From Nocardioides campestrisoli (lineage in GTDB: Bacteria > Actinomycetota > Actinomycetes > Propionibacteriales > Nocardioidaceae), in contig NZ_CP061768.1 of assembly GCF_013624435.2 (NCBI RefSeq), forward strand, positions 2,510,001 to 2,574,000: DNA of 64,000 nt. Reading direction: 5' to 3'. Positions 44,590 to 52,371 of this stretch are shown piece by piece. The number at the start of each line of letters is the position of its first letter. The first letter of the stretch is position 1. Made by a program: the position numbers and the translations under genes. The notes beneath the pieces were generated by a model. The model searched no databases. It was not told where the DNA came from and saw only the letters and a program-made list of their open reading frames with translations.

Positions 44590-45024
44590 ATGGAGAGCGT
44601 CATCATCGCCGGAACCGATGGGAGCGCCACTGCTCTCACCGCACTGCGCCGAGCAGCCAGCCTGGCTTCGGCCCTCGGCCGGCAGCTCGCAGTCATCTCG
44701 GCCTTCGGGCACGCCAGCACTCGCCAGATCCAGCTCGACGGCGAATCCGTGACGATTCACCCCGAGGCCGCAGCGGAGGCCGTGGCACACGAGGCCGCCG
44801 AACTGATTCAGCGGGAGTTTCCCGGCCTTGACGTACTGCCGCTAGCCGTCCAGGGCCGCCCGGCTGACGCACTCGTGGAAGAGGCGGAGCGACGCGTCGC
44901 CGACCTCATCGTGGTCGGGAACGTACGCACGCAGGGCCTCGGACGAATCCTCGGCAGCGTCGCTTCCGACGTCACGCACAAGGCGAGCTGCGACGTCTAC
45001 GTGGTCCACACGATCCAGTCCTGA
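44590..45024 (+). CDS. Universal stress protein (UspA family)
   Basis: 144 residues, one Usp domain. IIAGTDGSATALTALRRAASLA at the start and the ATP-binding pattern G-2x-G-9x-G-S around GNVRTQGLGRILGSVASDV near 116. TRAP transporters often have a linked Usp (TeaD with TeaABC in Halomonas regulates transport in an ATP-dependent way), so this protein may tune the TRAP system whose two halves flank it. ATG follows AGGGGTAGG. Ends before a hairpin at 45043-45072. Confidence 0.9.
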   Translation: MESVIIAGTDGSATALTALRRAASLASALGRQLAVISAFGHASTRQIQLDGESVTIHPEAAAEAVAHEAAELIQREFPGLDVLPLAVQGRPADALVEEAERRVADLIVVGNVRTQGLGRILGSVASDVTHKASCDVYVVHTIQS

Positions 45025-45042
45025 GCTCCGGGAGACGGCGGA

Positions 45043-45072
45043 AGCCCCGGACCGCTGGCGCAGTCCGGGGCT
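45043..45072. terminator. Stem-loop terminator after the Usp gene
   Basis: AGCCCCGGAC (45043-45052) pairs with GTCCGGGGCT (45063-45072), loop of 10. Placed between convergent genes. Confidence 0.78.
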
Positions 45073-45134
45073 CCTCGTTCGCCACGCCTTGCTGGGAGTG
45101 GAGCTGCCGCCTCCCGTCATTCACCGCACGTGGA

Positions 45135-46418
45135 TCACGCGGGTCGGTACTCGCCCAGGGCCTCGTCGAGCACCTCGGCGAAGAAGCCCTGCAGCTCCAC
45201 GTCATTCTTCTCGACCCACTGCGGGAAGTCCTCGAAAGCCACGTCGTCATCGCCCAGCCCGAGTGCTGCGACCTTCTCGCGCCAGGTGTCGCGGGCCGCT
45301 TGGGCGTCCGCCACGATCTCCTTGCCGGACACCGATCCGTAGGTCTTGGCGGCGATCGCCTCGAGCTTCTCGTCGTGGTAGGAGGTCAACGCAGTCACGT
45401 CGCTGCTCGACCACGTGTCGACCTGGACGTCGTACTTCTCCGCCAGTGCGTTCACGTCGACGGCCGGCTTGACCAGGGCCCCTTCTGCGAACGAGGCGAG
45501 GAAGACGTCCAGACGGTCGAAGAGCAGCTGCTGGGCGGCCAGCGGGAGGGACTCCCAGACGTGCAGGCTGATGTCGAACCCTGCGGAGGCCGCGGTGAAC
45601 GAGGCTCCGTCGAGGAGGATCAGCTGGTCGGCGATCTCCATCTGTCCAGTCGAAGCGAACGAGTTCAGGGCGTTCGCCTCACACTCAGTCACACCGCGCT
45701 GCATCGCGTCGTACGCCTCAGCGAACGGGATCTCCACGGGGGTCATGCCCAGGGCCTTGACCTCCTCTGCCAGGCCGGCAGTACCAGCAGCACGCACGGT
45801 CTTGCCCTGCGCGTCACCCGGGCCTTCCAGCGGGTCACCCTTGCAGATCATCCCGACGCCCGCGAACGGGAGCATGGGAAGGAGCGGGTACAGATCCTGG
45901 GTCTTGATCTCGTCACGGAGGTCGTCGTCAGCCGACTGCGCGATCGCGGAAGCAATCAGCTCGAGCCCTCCCGAGAGGGGAGCCGAATCCTGCAGGAAGA
46001 ACGTCTCCTGCTTGGCCGCCGCGACGGGGAAGAAGTCCAGCCGCGTCCCGTATCCCCACAGGCCAGCGTCGAGAAGTCCGTCTGCCATGGCCTGTGACGC
46101 TTCCGACAGCGGCACCACAGCTCCGGAGTAGACGATGTCGAACGTGATCTTGCCGCCCGACCACTCCTCCACCGCCTTGCCGTAGGCCTCGGCCGGAATC
46201 GAGTTGCCGACGCCGGGCGCCTGGTTCGTGTTGACCTTGAGGGTCACGGGGTCCATGTCAGCAAGAGCCTCGACAAAGGCCTCCTTGCCAGACCCCCAGG
46301 AGACGGAGTCGCCCCCGCCTCCGCGCGGACCTCCCGCGCCACAAGCAGCGAGGCCACCAGCCATCGCCAGCGCCACAGCACCCACCACCACCGACTTCGC
46401 GCGTCGCACTGCAGTCAC
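45135..46418 (-). CDS. dctP: TRAP transporter solute-binding lipoprotein (DctP-like)
   Basis: 427 residues from GTG 46418, which follows GAGGA with a 5-base gap; TTG 46430 is possible but abuts its ribosome site. Signal peptide ends in GGLAAC, so it is a lipoprotein. The body shows DctP features: LKVNTNQAPGVGN near 58, conserved Arg region GKTVRAAGTAGLAEEVKALG near 203 and ECEANALNSFASTGQM near 243. It captures an organic acid for DctQM. Two palindromes lie directly upstream. Confidence 0.9.
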   Translation of the reverse strand: MTAVRRAKSVVVGAVALAMAGGLAACGAGGPRGGGGDSVSWGSGKEAFVEALADMDPVTLKVNTNQAPGVGNSIPAEAYGKAVEEWSGGKITFDIVYSGAVVPLSEASQAMADGLLDAGLWGYGTRLDFFPVAAAKQETFFLQDSAPLSGGLELIASAIAQSADDDLRDEIKTQDLYPLLPMLPFAGVGMICKGDPLEGPGDAQGKTVRAAGTAGLAEEVKALGMTPVEIPFAEAYDAMQRGVTECEANALNSFASTGQMEIADQLILLDGASFTAASAGFDISLHVWESLPLAAQQLLFDRLDVFLASFAEGALVKPAVDVNALAEKYDVQVDTWSSSDVTALTSYHDEKLEAIAAKTYGSVSGKEIVADAQAARDTWREKVAALGLGDDDVAFEDFPQWVEKNDVELQGFFAEVLDEALGEYRPA

Positions 46419-46444
46419 AGCCGTCCTCAACTCCTCGTCAACCA

Positions 46445-46463
46445 GCCATCAATGATTGATGGC
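46445..46463. promoter_or_regulatory. Perfect palindrome GCCATCAAT-G-ATTGATGGC
   Basis: 9-bp arms with a one-base centre, 27 bases upstream of the dctP start. An operator is likely; its sequence is unlike the CAAC-type sites. Confidence 0.62.
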
Positions 46464-46465
46464 CA

Positions 46466-46484
46466 CACAGCAACTAATGCTGTG
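46466..46484. promoter_or_regulatory. Inverted repeat CACAGCA-ACTAA-TGCTGTG
   Basis: Perfect 7-bp arms, two bases beyond the first palindrome. The pair suggests a compound control site for dctP. Confidence 0.5.
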
Positions 46485-46534
46485 AGTCGCCGGGGTTTCC
46501 GTCAAGGGTTTGCTGGTACTTATTTGTTGTCCGA

Positions 46535-47080
46535 TCACCAATCGCTGTCGTAGATGGGGTCCCGGGGGTAGACGTCACCGCGCGCAGCCCCCGACGGAAA
46601 GCCGCCGAACATGTTCTCCAGGCTGGCGTTCGTGGTGAACTCACCCACGTGGTCGGTGATGACCACCCGTCGGAGGACCTTCCACTCGGACCCACGACGC
46701 TCGCACAGGTCCCGATAGCGCCCCCCTTGCAGCTGGCGGACACCGTCGGTGCGGACCATCACGTACACGAAGACGCTCTCGCGACGCGCCCTGTCGCCGT
46801 CGAGCTCCACGTGCACATTGGTGAGGTAGTGCTGCGAGACGTGCTGCGTCTGCTTGTGTCGCGCGAAGGTCCACTCGCAGAACTCGTGCGCAGAGCCGAC
46901 GAAAATGCCGTGGTCATCCGTCGCGTCGGGCCAGAACGTCGACTTCATCAGTTCCAGGTCCTTACGGTCCTGGCCACGGCAGTAGAGCACCGCGTTCTCG
47001 TACAAGGCCTGCTTGTCAAGCAGCCCCTCAAGGTCGGCGAGCGTGAGAGCTCGACGAGACCCGGCGCTGTTCGTCGTCAT
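46535..47080 (-). CDS. SnoaL-like / NTF2-fold protein
   Basis: 181 residues. The cone fold is suggested by LTLADLEGLLDKQALYENAVLYCRGQDRKD (helix 1), FWPDATDDHGIFVG near 50, HVSQHYLTNVHVELDGDRA near 80 and EWKVLRRVVITDHV near 135. The spacing of Asp and His resembles the LinA/scytalone-dehydratase branch of SnoaL-like enzymes, which eliminate, isomerise or dehydrate small polycyclic or chlorinated substrates. ATG 47080 follows AGGGG. It neighbours a KstD-like gene and has an operator-like site upstream. Function not known. Confidence 0.78.
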   Translation of the reverse strand: MTTNSAGSRRALTLADLEGLLDKQALYENAVLYCRGQDRKDLELMKSTFWPDATDDHGIFVGSAHEFCEWTFARHKQTQHVSQHYLTNVHVELDGDRARRESVFVYVMVRTDGVRQLQGGRYRDLCERRGSEWKVLRRVVITDHVGEFTTNASLENMFGGFPSGAARGDVYPRDPIYDSDW

Positions 47081-47116
47081 GCGCATCCCCTGGTGGCGTG
47101 CGGGAGGTGATACTTG

Positions 47117-47130
47117 ATTGTCAACCAAAT
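47117..47130. promoter_or_regulatory. Candidate operator ATTGTCAACCAAAT
   Basis: TTGTCAACCAA differs by one base from TTGTCAACAAA at 21751 and 27098. It lies 36 bases upstream of the SnoaL-like start. Confidence 0.57.
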
Positions 47131-47391
47131 ATACTGTGCCCCGGCGTCAGCGCCATGGCGCCTGGCCGCTCCATCTCCTCGCCAACGACCCCCAGCGCAC
47201 CCTGCGTGGACAGGGTCTGCTCGCTCAACGTCCGGCTCACGCACGCTAGGAAGGGTGCCGTCGTCGGGGCCTCGCCGGCCACAGGAGGCGGCTTTGCCCC
47301 GGCGATCAGCTGCTGCCCCCTCAGCGGAAGCGTGCGTGACGTCTCTGGCGCTCGTCGTTGTTGGCCCAACCAGAAGATGCCCGGACGAGCA

Positions 47392-47425
47392 GAGGCGCGC
47401 CCCGCACATCTTCGGGGCGCGCCTC
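47392..47425 (-). terminator. Stem-loop terminator after the KstD-like gene
   Basis: GAGGCGCGCCCCG (47392-47404) pairs perfectly with CGGGGCGCGCCTC (47413-47425), loop of 8, just below the stop at 47451. Confidence 0.82.
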
Positions 47426-47450
47426 GTCTCCCAGCTGGCAGAGGGGCAGA

Positions 47451-49127
47451 TCAGTGCTCGGCGAGGATGTCGTCGACCGCGGCGTACCCGAGGGTGATGC
47501 CCTGGCCGATCGTGGCGCCCGGTCCCGGGTAGACACCGCCGAAGACGTTGCCCGCCGCGTTGCCGATCGCGTAGAGGTTGCTCATCTTCGTGCCGTCGTT
47601 CTTGTAGACACGTGCCGTCTCGTCCGCCCGAAGGCCGCCGCAGGTGCCGAGGTCACCGGGGACGACCTTCATGGCGTAGTACGGGCCCTTCTTCGCCAGG
47701 GGGCGCAGGTTCGGGTTGGGCGTGTTCGTCGGATCGCCGTAGTAGCGGTCGTACGCAGTCTTGCCGCGACCGAAGTCGTCGTCCTGACCCTGGGCTGCGA
47801 GCTCGTTGAACCGCGCGACGCCACCGGGCAGATCAGCGACGCCGATCGTGGTTCCGAGCTCCTCGATGCTATTCGCCTTAAATGCGATCCCCGCGTCGAA
47901 CCATTCCTTCGGGATTCCCATTCCTGGCATCTTGACCCCGCCCATGACGTAGGACTTCACAAACTTGTTGTCGAAGATCAGCCAGGCGGGAAGGTGGGGA
48001 GCTTCGCCGTCGTCCAGCCCGAGAATCGCTTCTCCGGCTCGCATGTAGTCCGTCGACTCGTTGAAGAACCGGTGGCCGGATCCGTCGACGATGAGCGTGC
48101 CGGGCAGGGAGCGCTCGGCCAGCGCCATCATCGGCGGGCTCTCCGGGTCAGGGCTCTTCAGTCCCGGGAACCACCAGGTCTTGTCGAGGAGAGTCAGGTC
48201 GAGTCCGTGCTTCTTGGCCAGGTCGATCGTGTCGCCGACGTTGCCCTTGGCGCCGAACTGCCAGCCCGCCTCGATGGCAGTCGACTGGTACTCGTGGCGC
48301 TTGTCGAGGTCCCGGTCGAAACCGCCTGCCGCGAGGATGACGGCGCGGTTGGCCTTGATCCACTGCTCCTTGCCGTCGCGCTCCACGACGATGCCGACGA
48401 CCTTGTCGCCCTCGAGGACGAGGTCGACGAGCGGGGTGCAGTTCCACAGATGGACGCCTGCCTTGCGAGCGCTGACGAGGAGACTGGCGGCGAGTGCCTG
48501 GCCGCCGGCCGCGTAGTCCTTGCCGAGGGCCATGCCGCCGATTCCCTGGGCGACGCGGCGCGCGATGCGCCAGCTGGCCTTGTCCGGCCGCTTCGTCATG
48601 AGGTTCATCCACTTGAAGTCGGCACCGGTGATGGGCATCGGGATGGGAGCCGCGATGCCGCTGGCCTGGAGCAGCTCCCGGTCATCCCCGAGCTTGTTGA
48701 GGTCATAGGGTGCCGGCTCGACGGAGCGGCCGGTCGCCGAGCCACCGGGGTGGTCGGAGAAGTAGTCGGCGTACTCCTTCATGTGGATGAGCTTGAGATC
48801 GGTGTTGGCGAGGATCGCGTCGACAGCCTTCGCGGCGTAGTCCAGGTGGGTCTGCCAACGTGCCTCGGGTCCCTCGTCACCGACGACGGCCCGCAGATAG
48901 GTCTCGGCTCGGCTGCGCGTGTCCTCCGCACCGGACTTCAAGGCGATGCTGTTGCCCGGCATCCACATGCCGCCGCCAGACAGGGCAGTCGATCCACCGA
49001 AGAGCTTGTCCTTCTCGACGACCAGGGTGGAAAGTCCCTGCTTCGCGGACAGGAGGGACGGGAAAAGACCCGTTCCGCTCCCCACCACGATGACGTCGTA
49101 ATGATGGTCCCAGGACTGCTCGGTCAT
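47451..49127 (-). CDS. KstD-like FAD-dependent dehydrogenase (fumarate-reductase/3-ketosteroid dehydrogenase family)
   Basis: 558 residues. FAD motif VIVVGSGTGLFPSLLSAKQG near 11, GGSTALSGGGMWMPGN near 45, GPYYAMKVVPGDLGTCGG near 490 with the Tyr expected to be catalytic in KstD, and C-terminal YPGPGATIGQGITLGYAAVDD. These match 3-ketosteroid delta1-dehydrogenases, which desaturate a cyclic ketone next to the carbonyl. The substrate could be a steroid or another cyclic ketone. ATG 49127 is preferred because it starts five residues before the FAD strand; two upstream ATGs are possible. Divergent from the MarR gene. Confidence 0.87.
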   Translation of the reverse strand: MTEQSWDHHYDVIVVGSGTGLFPSLLSAKQGLSTLVVEKDKLFGGSTALSGGGMWMPGNSIALKSGAEDTRSRAETYLRAVVGDEGPEARWQTHLDYAAKAVDAILANTDLKLIHMKEYADYFSDHPGGSATGRSVEPAPYDLNKLGDDRELLQASGIAAPIPMPITGADFKWMNLMTKRPDKASWRIARRVAQGIGGMALGKDYAAGGQALAASLLVSARKAGVHLWNCTPLVDLVLEGDKVVGIVVERDGKEQWIKANRAVILAAGGFDRDLDKRHEYQSTAIEAGWQFGAKGNVGDTIDLAKKHGLDLTLLDKTWWFPGLKSPDPESPPMMALAERSLPGTLIVDGSGHRFFNESTDYMRAGEAILGLDDGEAPHLPAWLIFDNKFVKSYVMGGVKMPGMGIPKEWFDAGIAFKANSIEELGTTIGVADLPGGVARFNELAAQGQDDDFGRGKTAYDRYYGDPTNTPNPNLRPLAKKGPYYAMKVVPGDLGTCGGLRADETARVYKNDGTKMSNLYAIGNAAGNVFGGVYPGPGATIGQGITLGYAAVDDILAEH

Positions 49128-49191
49128 TTCCTCGATCATCTCCTCGCGTTTAGTTTGTTCCTGAATCGTATTTGTCGAGGCGACCATCGAA

Positions 49192-49213
49192 ATGGTTGGA
49201 CTACTCTCACCAT
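49192..49213. promoter_or_regulatory. Inverted repeat ATGGT-N12-ACCAT before the MarR gene
   Basis: Ends directly at ATG 49214. It contains ATGGTTGG, similar to the left arm at 44454. Short arms, so modest support. Confidence 0.4.
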
Positions 49214-49705
49214 ATGGACGACGAACGACGCGAGTCAGCGGTCGATGAGGCGGCCGCGGCACTGGCTAGGGCGGTGCCGAGGTTCACGCACTGGTTCACC
49301 CGCGGCGACGTCGGAAGAGCGATGCTCGCTGATACCGACCCGGCCCTGTCCAGGACCGATGCGTGGCTGCTGGGACGGGTGACGGACACGGGCCCCCTGC
49401 GGCTCTCCGAGCTCGCCGAGTGGCAGGAGGTCGACCGGTCCACGATGACCACCCAGGTTCGTCGGCTCGAGACTCTCGGCCTGGTGACCCGGGCGCCCGA
49501 CCCACGGGACGGTCGCGCCGTCCTGGTGAGTGCCACGTCCGCCGGGGTCGCGCGACACCGACGCACGGAACGAACCGCCCGCGCCGTCTACCACGAGCTC
49601 CTGGCCGACTGGCCCGAGGACGATCTCCGCCAGGCAGCCCATGCCTCAGACCGTCTCGCCGAGACCCTCGAACGGCGCGCGAGCACCCCGTTCACCCTCG
49701 AGTAG
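49214..49705 (+). CDS. MarR-family transcriptional regulator
   Basis: 163 residues. Winged helix visible as DAWLLGRVTDTGPLRLSELAEWQEVDRSTMTTQVRRLETLGLV (about 48-90) and the wing RAPDPRDGRAVLVSAT. MarR proteins are dimeric repressors released by aromatic or acidic ligands. It is divergent from the KstD-like gene, its probable target. ATG 49214 sets the normal N-terminal length; the frame is open a little upstream. It marks the end of the catabolic block. Confidence 0.9.
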   Translation: MDDERRESAVDEAAAALARAVPRFTHWFTRGDVGRAMLADTDPALSRTDAWLLGRVTDTGPLRLSELAEWQEVDRSTMTTQVRRLETLGLVTRAPDPRDGRAVLVSATSAGVARHRRTERTARAVYHELLADWPEDDLRQAAHASDRLAETLERRASTPFTLE

Positions 49706-49725
49706 GCGCTGCGCCGACGGTCACC

Positions 49726-50406
49726 TCAGGTCGGCGCCAACGCCCGACCCTCGAGCCGGTGGAGGTCTGGCAGCCGGCGGCGCCGCACCATGTGCACGGC
49801 GACCAGCACGGAGGTCAGGGCCGCATAGACGCACCACAGTGACGCGAACGCCTGCACGTAGACGAGGGCGACGACGCTCAGCCCGACCAGGTTGAGCAGC
49901 CCGAACGCGACGATCGACGGATAGCCCGACAGCACCGACGGGCCGATCACCGCGACGACGTACAGCACCGCCCACATCGGCCCATACGCCAGATCGACGT
50001 CGTAGACCAGGGCGTGCGGTTCCTCCCTGACCCGGACCGGGCCGTCCAGCACGGCCCACAGCAGGTACGCCGCGACCACCGCGCCCAGCCCGACGAACGG
50101 CGCCACCCGCGCACGCCTTCCCTGCGGCTCGAGCAGCAGCACCGCCAGCGGCACGAACAGCGGGAGGAACGGGAGGGCGAAGAGCACGTAGATCAGCGCG
50201 GCGGCCTGCTGGACACCGGCCGACACGTAGTCGGACGCGCCGTGCCAGACGAGAGCCTCGGTCAGCTGGTGGAGGGCGAAGAGCAAGGGCAGCGACGCGA
50301 ACGGCAGCTCCCGGGCCGTGCGCACCTCGTGCAGGCAGACCGCAGCGACGGGGAGCAGGGCTACCCCTGCGGTCAGGTCTGCGCTCATCGAGAAGCACAC
50401 ACTCAC
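49726..50406 (-). CDS. DUF6629 family integral membrane protein
   Basis: 226 residues with about seven membrane helices. The N-terminus CFSMSADLTAGVALLPVAAVC and ELPFASLPLLFALHQLTEALVWHG are the signature of DUF6629 proteins. No function is known. GTG at 50406 or 50400. Convergent with the MarR gene, 20 bases apart. Not obviously part of the catabolic locus. Confidence 0.82.
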   Translation of the reverse strand: MSVCFSMSADLTAGVALLPVAAVCLHEVRTARELPFASLPLLFALHQLTEALVWHGASDYVSAGVQQAAALIYVLFALPFLPLFVPLAVLLLEPQGRRARVAPFVGLGAVVAAYLLWAVLDGPVRVREEPHALVYDVDLAYGPMWAVLYVVAVIGPSVLSGYPSIVAFGLLNLVGLSVVALVYVQAFASLWCVYAALTSVLVAVHMVRRRRLPDLHRLEGRALAPT

Positions 50407-50673
50407 CCCGTACCCCCACCTGACGCATGCAACCTCGTGCGGCTGGGCGGTCCGGTGCCGGGATCCCCGTGATCACGTCCGTGGAAGTCAGCTTCGCTGC
50501 CCCATCCGCCGACTTCATCGGCCTCAACTTCTTCCGGCGTCAGCTCGACCTCTCCGCTCTTCGGACACTTCTCAGGCGCACTCCGCGCCTGGCGAGACCG
50601 ACGGCGAGACCGACGGCGGGACCCCCGATCCTGGGGATCCCCAGCGGCCGACGGCCCGACCTACATTCGTGCC
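50407..50673. other. Divergent intergenic region
   Basis: 267 bases between the DUF6629 gene (minus) and the hemerythrin gene (plus). No gene or clear repeat seen. Confidence 0.5.
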
Positions 50674-51315
50674 ATGACCGGGCCGCAGATGAGCATGAAC
50701 AAGGTGATCCAGGGCGCGGTCCGGCGTGACCTGGACCGCTTCGTCAGCGCCCTGGCTGCCTTCCCTGCGGGCGATCAGCGGCGCGCGGACGAGCTGCAGA
50801 GCGCGTGGGAGAACTTCGACGACCAGCTGCACCACCATCACACGGGCGAGCACGAGATCGCCTGGCCGGCCCTGCAACGGGTCGGGGTGAGTGCCGAGGT
50901 GCTGGCCGCCATGGATGCGGAGCACGACACGATGGCCCTGGCTCTGACCACGGCGGGCGAGGCGCTGGGCGCACTGGTCCAGACGCCAGACTCGGCGCGA
51001 GCGGCGGACGCACGCGCCGCGTTCGAGCAGCTCCGTGCCGTCACGGTCACGCACCTCGACCACGAGGAGGCCGAGATCGAGCCCGTGTACCTGGCGAACC
51101 ACGATCACCCCGCTGTGGTCGAGATGAGCCGTCAGTTCAGCAAGGACGGCGGCCTCGCCTGGGGCGGCCGGTTCCTCACCTGGCTGCTGGACGGCGCGAC
51201 GCCGCAAGAGCGCGCAGCTGTCGATGCCTCGGTCCCACGGCCGGTCCGTACAGTCCTCGTCGGGGTCTTCGGGCGTGACTATCGCAGGAAGGTCGCTCCG
51301 GTCTGGTCGAGGTGA
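50674..51315 (+). CDS. Hemerythrin (HHE) domain protein
   Basis: 213 residues. Helical bundle with di-iron ligands in HHHHTGEHEIAWPAL near 50-64, MDAEHDTM near 84 and HLDHEEAEIEPV near 125. Such proteins bind oxygen, NO or act in iron and redox sensing. The C-terminal 60 residues are family-variable. ATG 50674 chosen; ATG 50689 is also possible because the ribosome site is weak. Confidence 0.85.
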   Translation: MTGPQMSMNKVIQGAVRRDLDRFVSALAAFPAGDQRRADELQSAWENFDDQLHHHHTGEHEIAWPALQRVGVSAEVLAAMDAEHDTMALALTTAGEALGALVQTPDSARAADARAAFEQLRAVTVTHLDHEEAEIEPVYLANHDHPAVVEMSRQFSKDGGLAWGGRFLTWLLDGATPQERAAVDASVPRPVRTVLVGVFGRDYRRKVAPVWSR

Positions 51316-51445
51316 CGCAGGCGGGCTGCAGAAGGTGGTGCACGACACCTGCGGCTCAGGGTTTCGGGCTGCTCCTGACGCCGATGGCAGGTCGAGGGGC
51401 GGTACGCGGTTACGATGCGCCCGCTACCACCCGCGAGAGGACCGC

Positions 51446-51742
51446 ATGGCCACCGATTACGACGCATCGCGCAAGACCGAAGAAGAGCAGAGGGAGGAGA
51501 GCCTCGAGGCTCGACGCCTCGCCTCTGGCGACCAGGACAAGACCTCGGGGAAGGTCGACGAGGACGAGGCGGAGACCGCCGAGTCCTACGAGCTCCCCGG
51601 CGCGGACCTGTCGCACGAGACCCTCTCCATCGAGGTCACCCCGATGCAGGCCGGCGAGTTCACCTGCACCGGCTGCTACCTCGTCCAGCACGGCTCCCGA
51701 CGCTCGGCCCCGGGCGTCGATCTCTGCAACGACTGCGCCTAG
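51446..51742 (+). CDS. DUF4193 family protein
   Basis: 98 residues. MATDYDASRKTEEEQREESL at the start, an acidic middle, ELPGADLSHETLSIEVTPMQ near 52 and a C-terminal zinc-binding-like CTGC and CNDC pair. This is the conserved actinobacterial DUF4193 family. Function unknown; small acidic proteins of this kind occur close to RNA polymerase or transcription genes in many actinobacteria, but nothing here shows that. ATG follows GAGAGGA. A strong hairpin follows. Confidence 0.88.
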   Translation: MATDYDASRKTEEEQREESLEARRLASGDQDKTSGKVDEDEAETAESYELPGADLSHETLSIEVTPMQAGEFTCTGCYLVQHGSRRSAPGVDLCNDCA

Positions 51743-51750
51743 TGCGACCT

Positions 51751-51785
51751 CGCCGCCGGCCACCTCGTCGAGGCGGCCGGCGGCG
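51751..51785 (+). terminator. Stem-loop terminator after the DUF4193 gene
   Basis: CGCCGCCGGCC (51751-51761) pairs with GGCCGGCGGCG (51775-51785); the loop CCTCG/CGAGG pairs further. Confidence 0.75.
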
Positions 51786-51917
51786 CAGTCCGTGTTCCTC
51801 AGCGGCACGCGTTGAGCCAGCGGTGTTGGCGATCGGCCTTAGGCTCGTCCGTACGGCGCGAGTGCCCGGACTTCCCGCGGCGACCCACGACCGCCCCACA
51901 ACCACCAGGGGTCCGCA

Positions 51918-52361
51918 GTGAGCGTCAGGAACACCGGAAAGAACGTCCTGCTGCAGGGCGCAGGCTGGGTCCTCGTCCTCGCCGGTCTGGCCGCGCTCGT
52001 GCTGCCCGGCCCCGGCCTGCTGGCCCTGTTCGCCGGAATGGCGCTGTTGGCGACCCAGTACGAGTGGGCCGAGCGACGGCTGGCACCGGTGCGGAACGCC
52101 GCCTTGCGCACGGCCGCCGACAGCGTCCAGACCTGGCTGCGCATCGTGGCGTCCGTGATCGGCGCCCTCGTGCTCATCGGACTGGGCGTCTACTGGGGCA
52201 TCAGCCTCCCGGCGCCCTCCTGGTGGCCCGTGGACGAGAGGTGGTGGCTGGTGGGCGGTTGGGGAACCGGCGCCACCCTGATCGGGTCCGGCCTCATCGC
52301 CCTCGGTCTGCTCGTCTACAGCTACGCGCGATTCCGGGAGCCGCGGGCCGGATCCGAGTGA
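51918..52361 (+). CDS. PGPGW/TIGR02611 family membrane protein
   Basis: 147 residues. Helices near 10-38 (VLVLAGLAALVLPGPGLLAL), 78-95 and 115-135. The LPGPG motif between the first two helices and the following basic/amphipathic stretch are characteristic of the actinobacterial PGPGW transmembrane family. Function unknown. GTG start. Convergent with the oxidase-fold gene ending at 52372. Confidence 0.82.
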   Translation: MSVRNTGKNVLLQGAGWVLVLAGLAALVLPGPGLLALFAGMALLATQYEWAERRLAPVRNAALRTAADSVQTWLRIVASVIGALVLIGLGVYWGISLPAPSWWPVDERWWLVGGWGTGATLIGSGLIALGLLVYSYARFREPRAGSE

Positions 52362-52371
52362 AGCGACGGCG

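Larger units (their letters stand above)
47081..47450. other. Intergenic region upstream of the SnoaL-like gene
   Basis: 370 bases with no gene that I can support. It holds an operator-like site at 47117-47130 near the start of the SnoaL-like gene and, at the other end, the terminator hairpin of the KstD-like gene. Confidence 0.6.

Noticed and set aside
44543..44752. ATG-ATG with a strong GGAGG before the Usp gene
   Set aside because: The ribosome site is only 1-4 bases from the ATGs, the frame is out of phase with the Usp gene and the product looks random; the GGAGG is part of a small hairpin.
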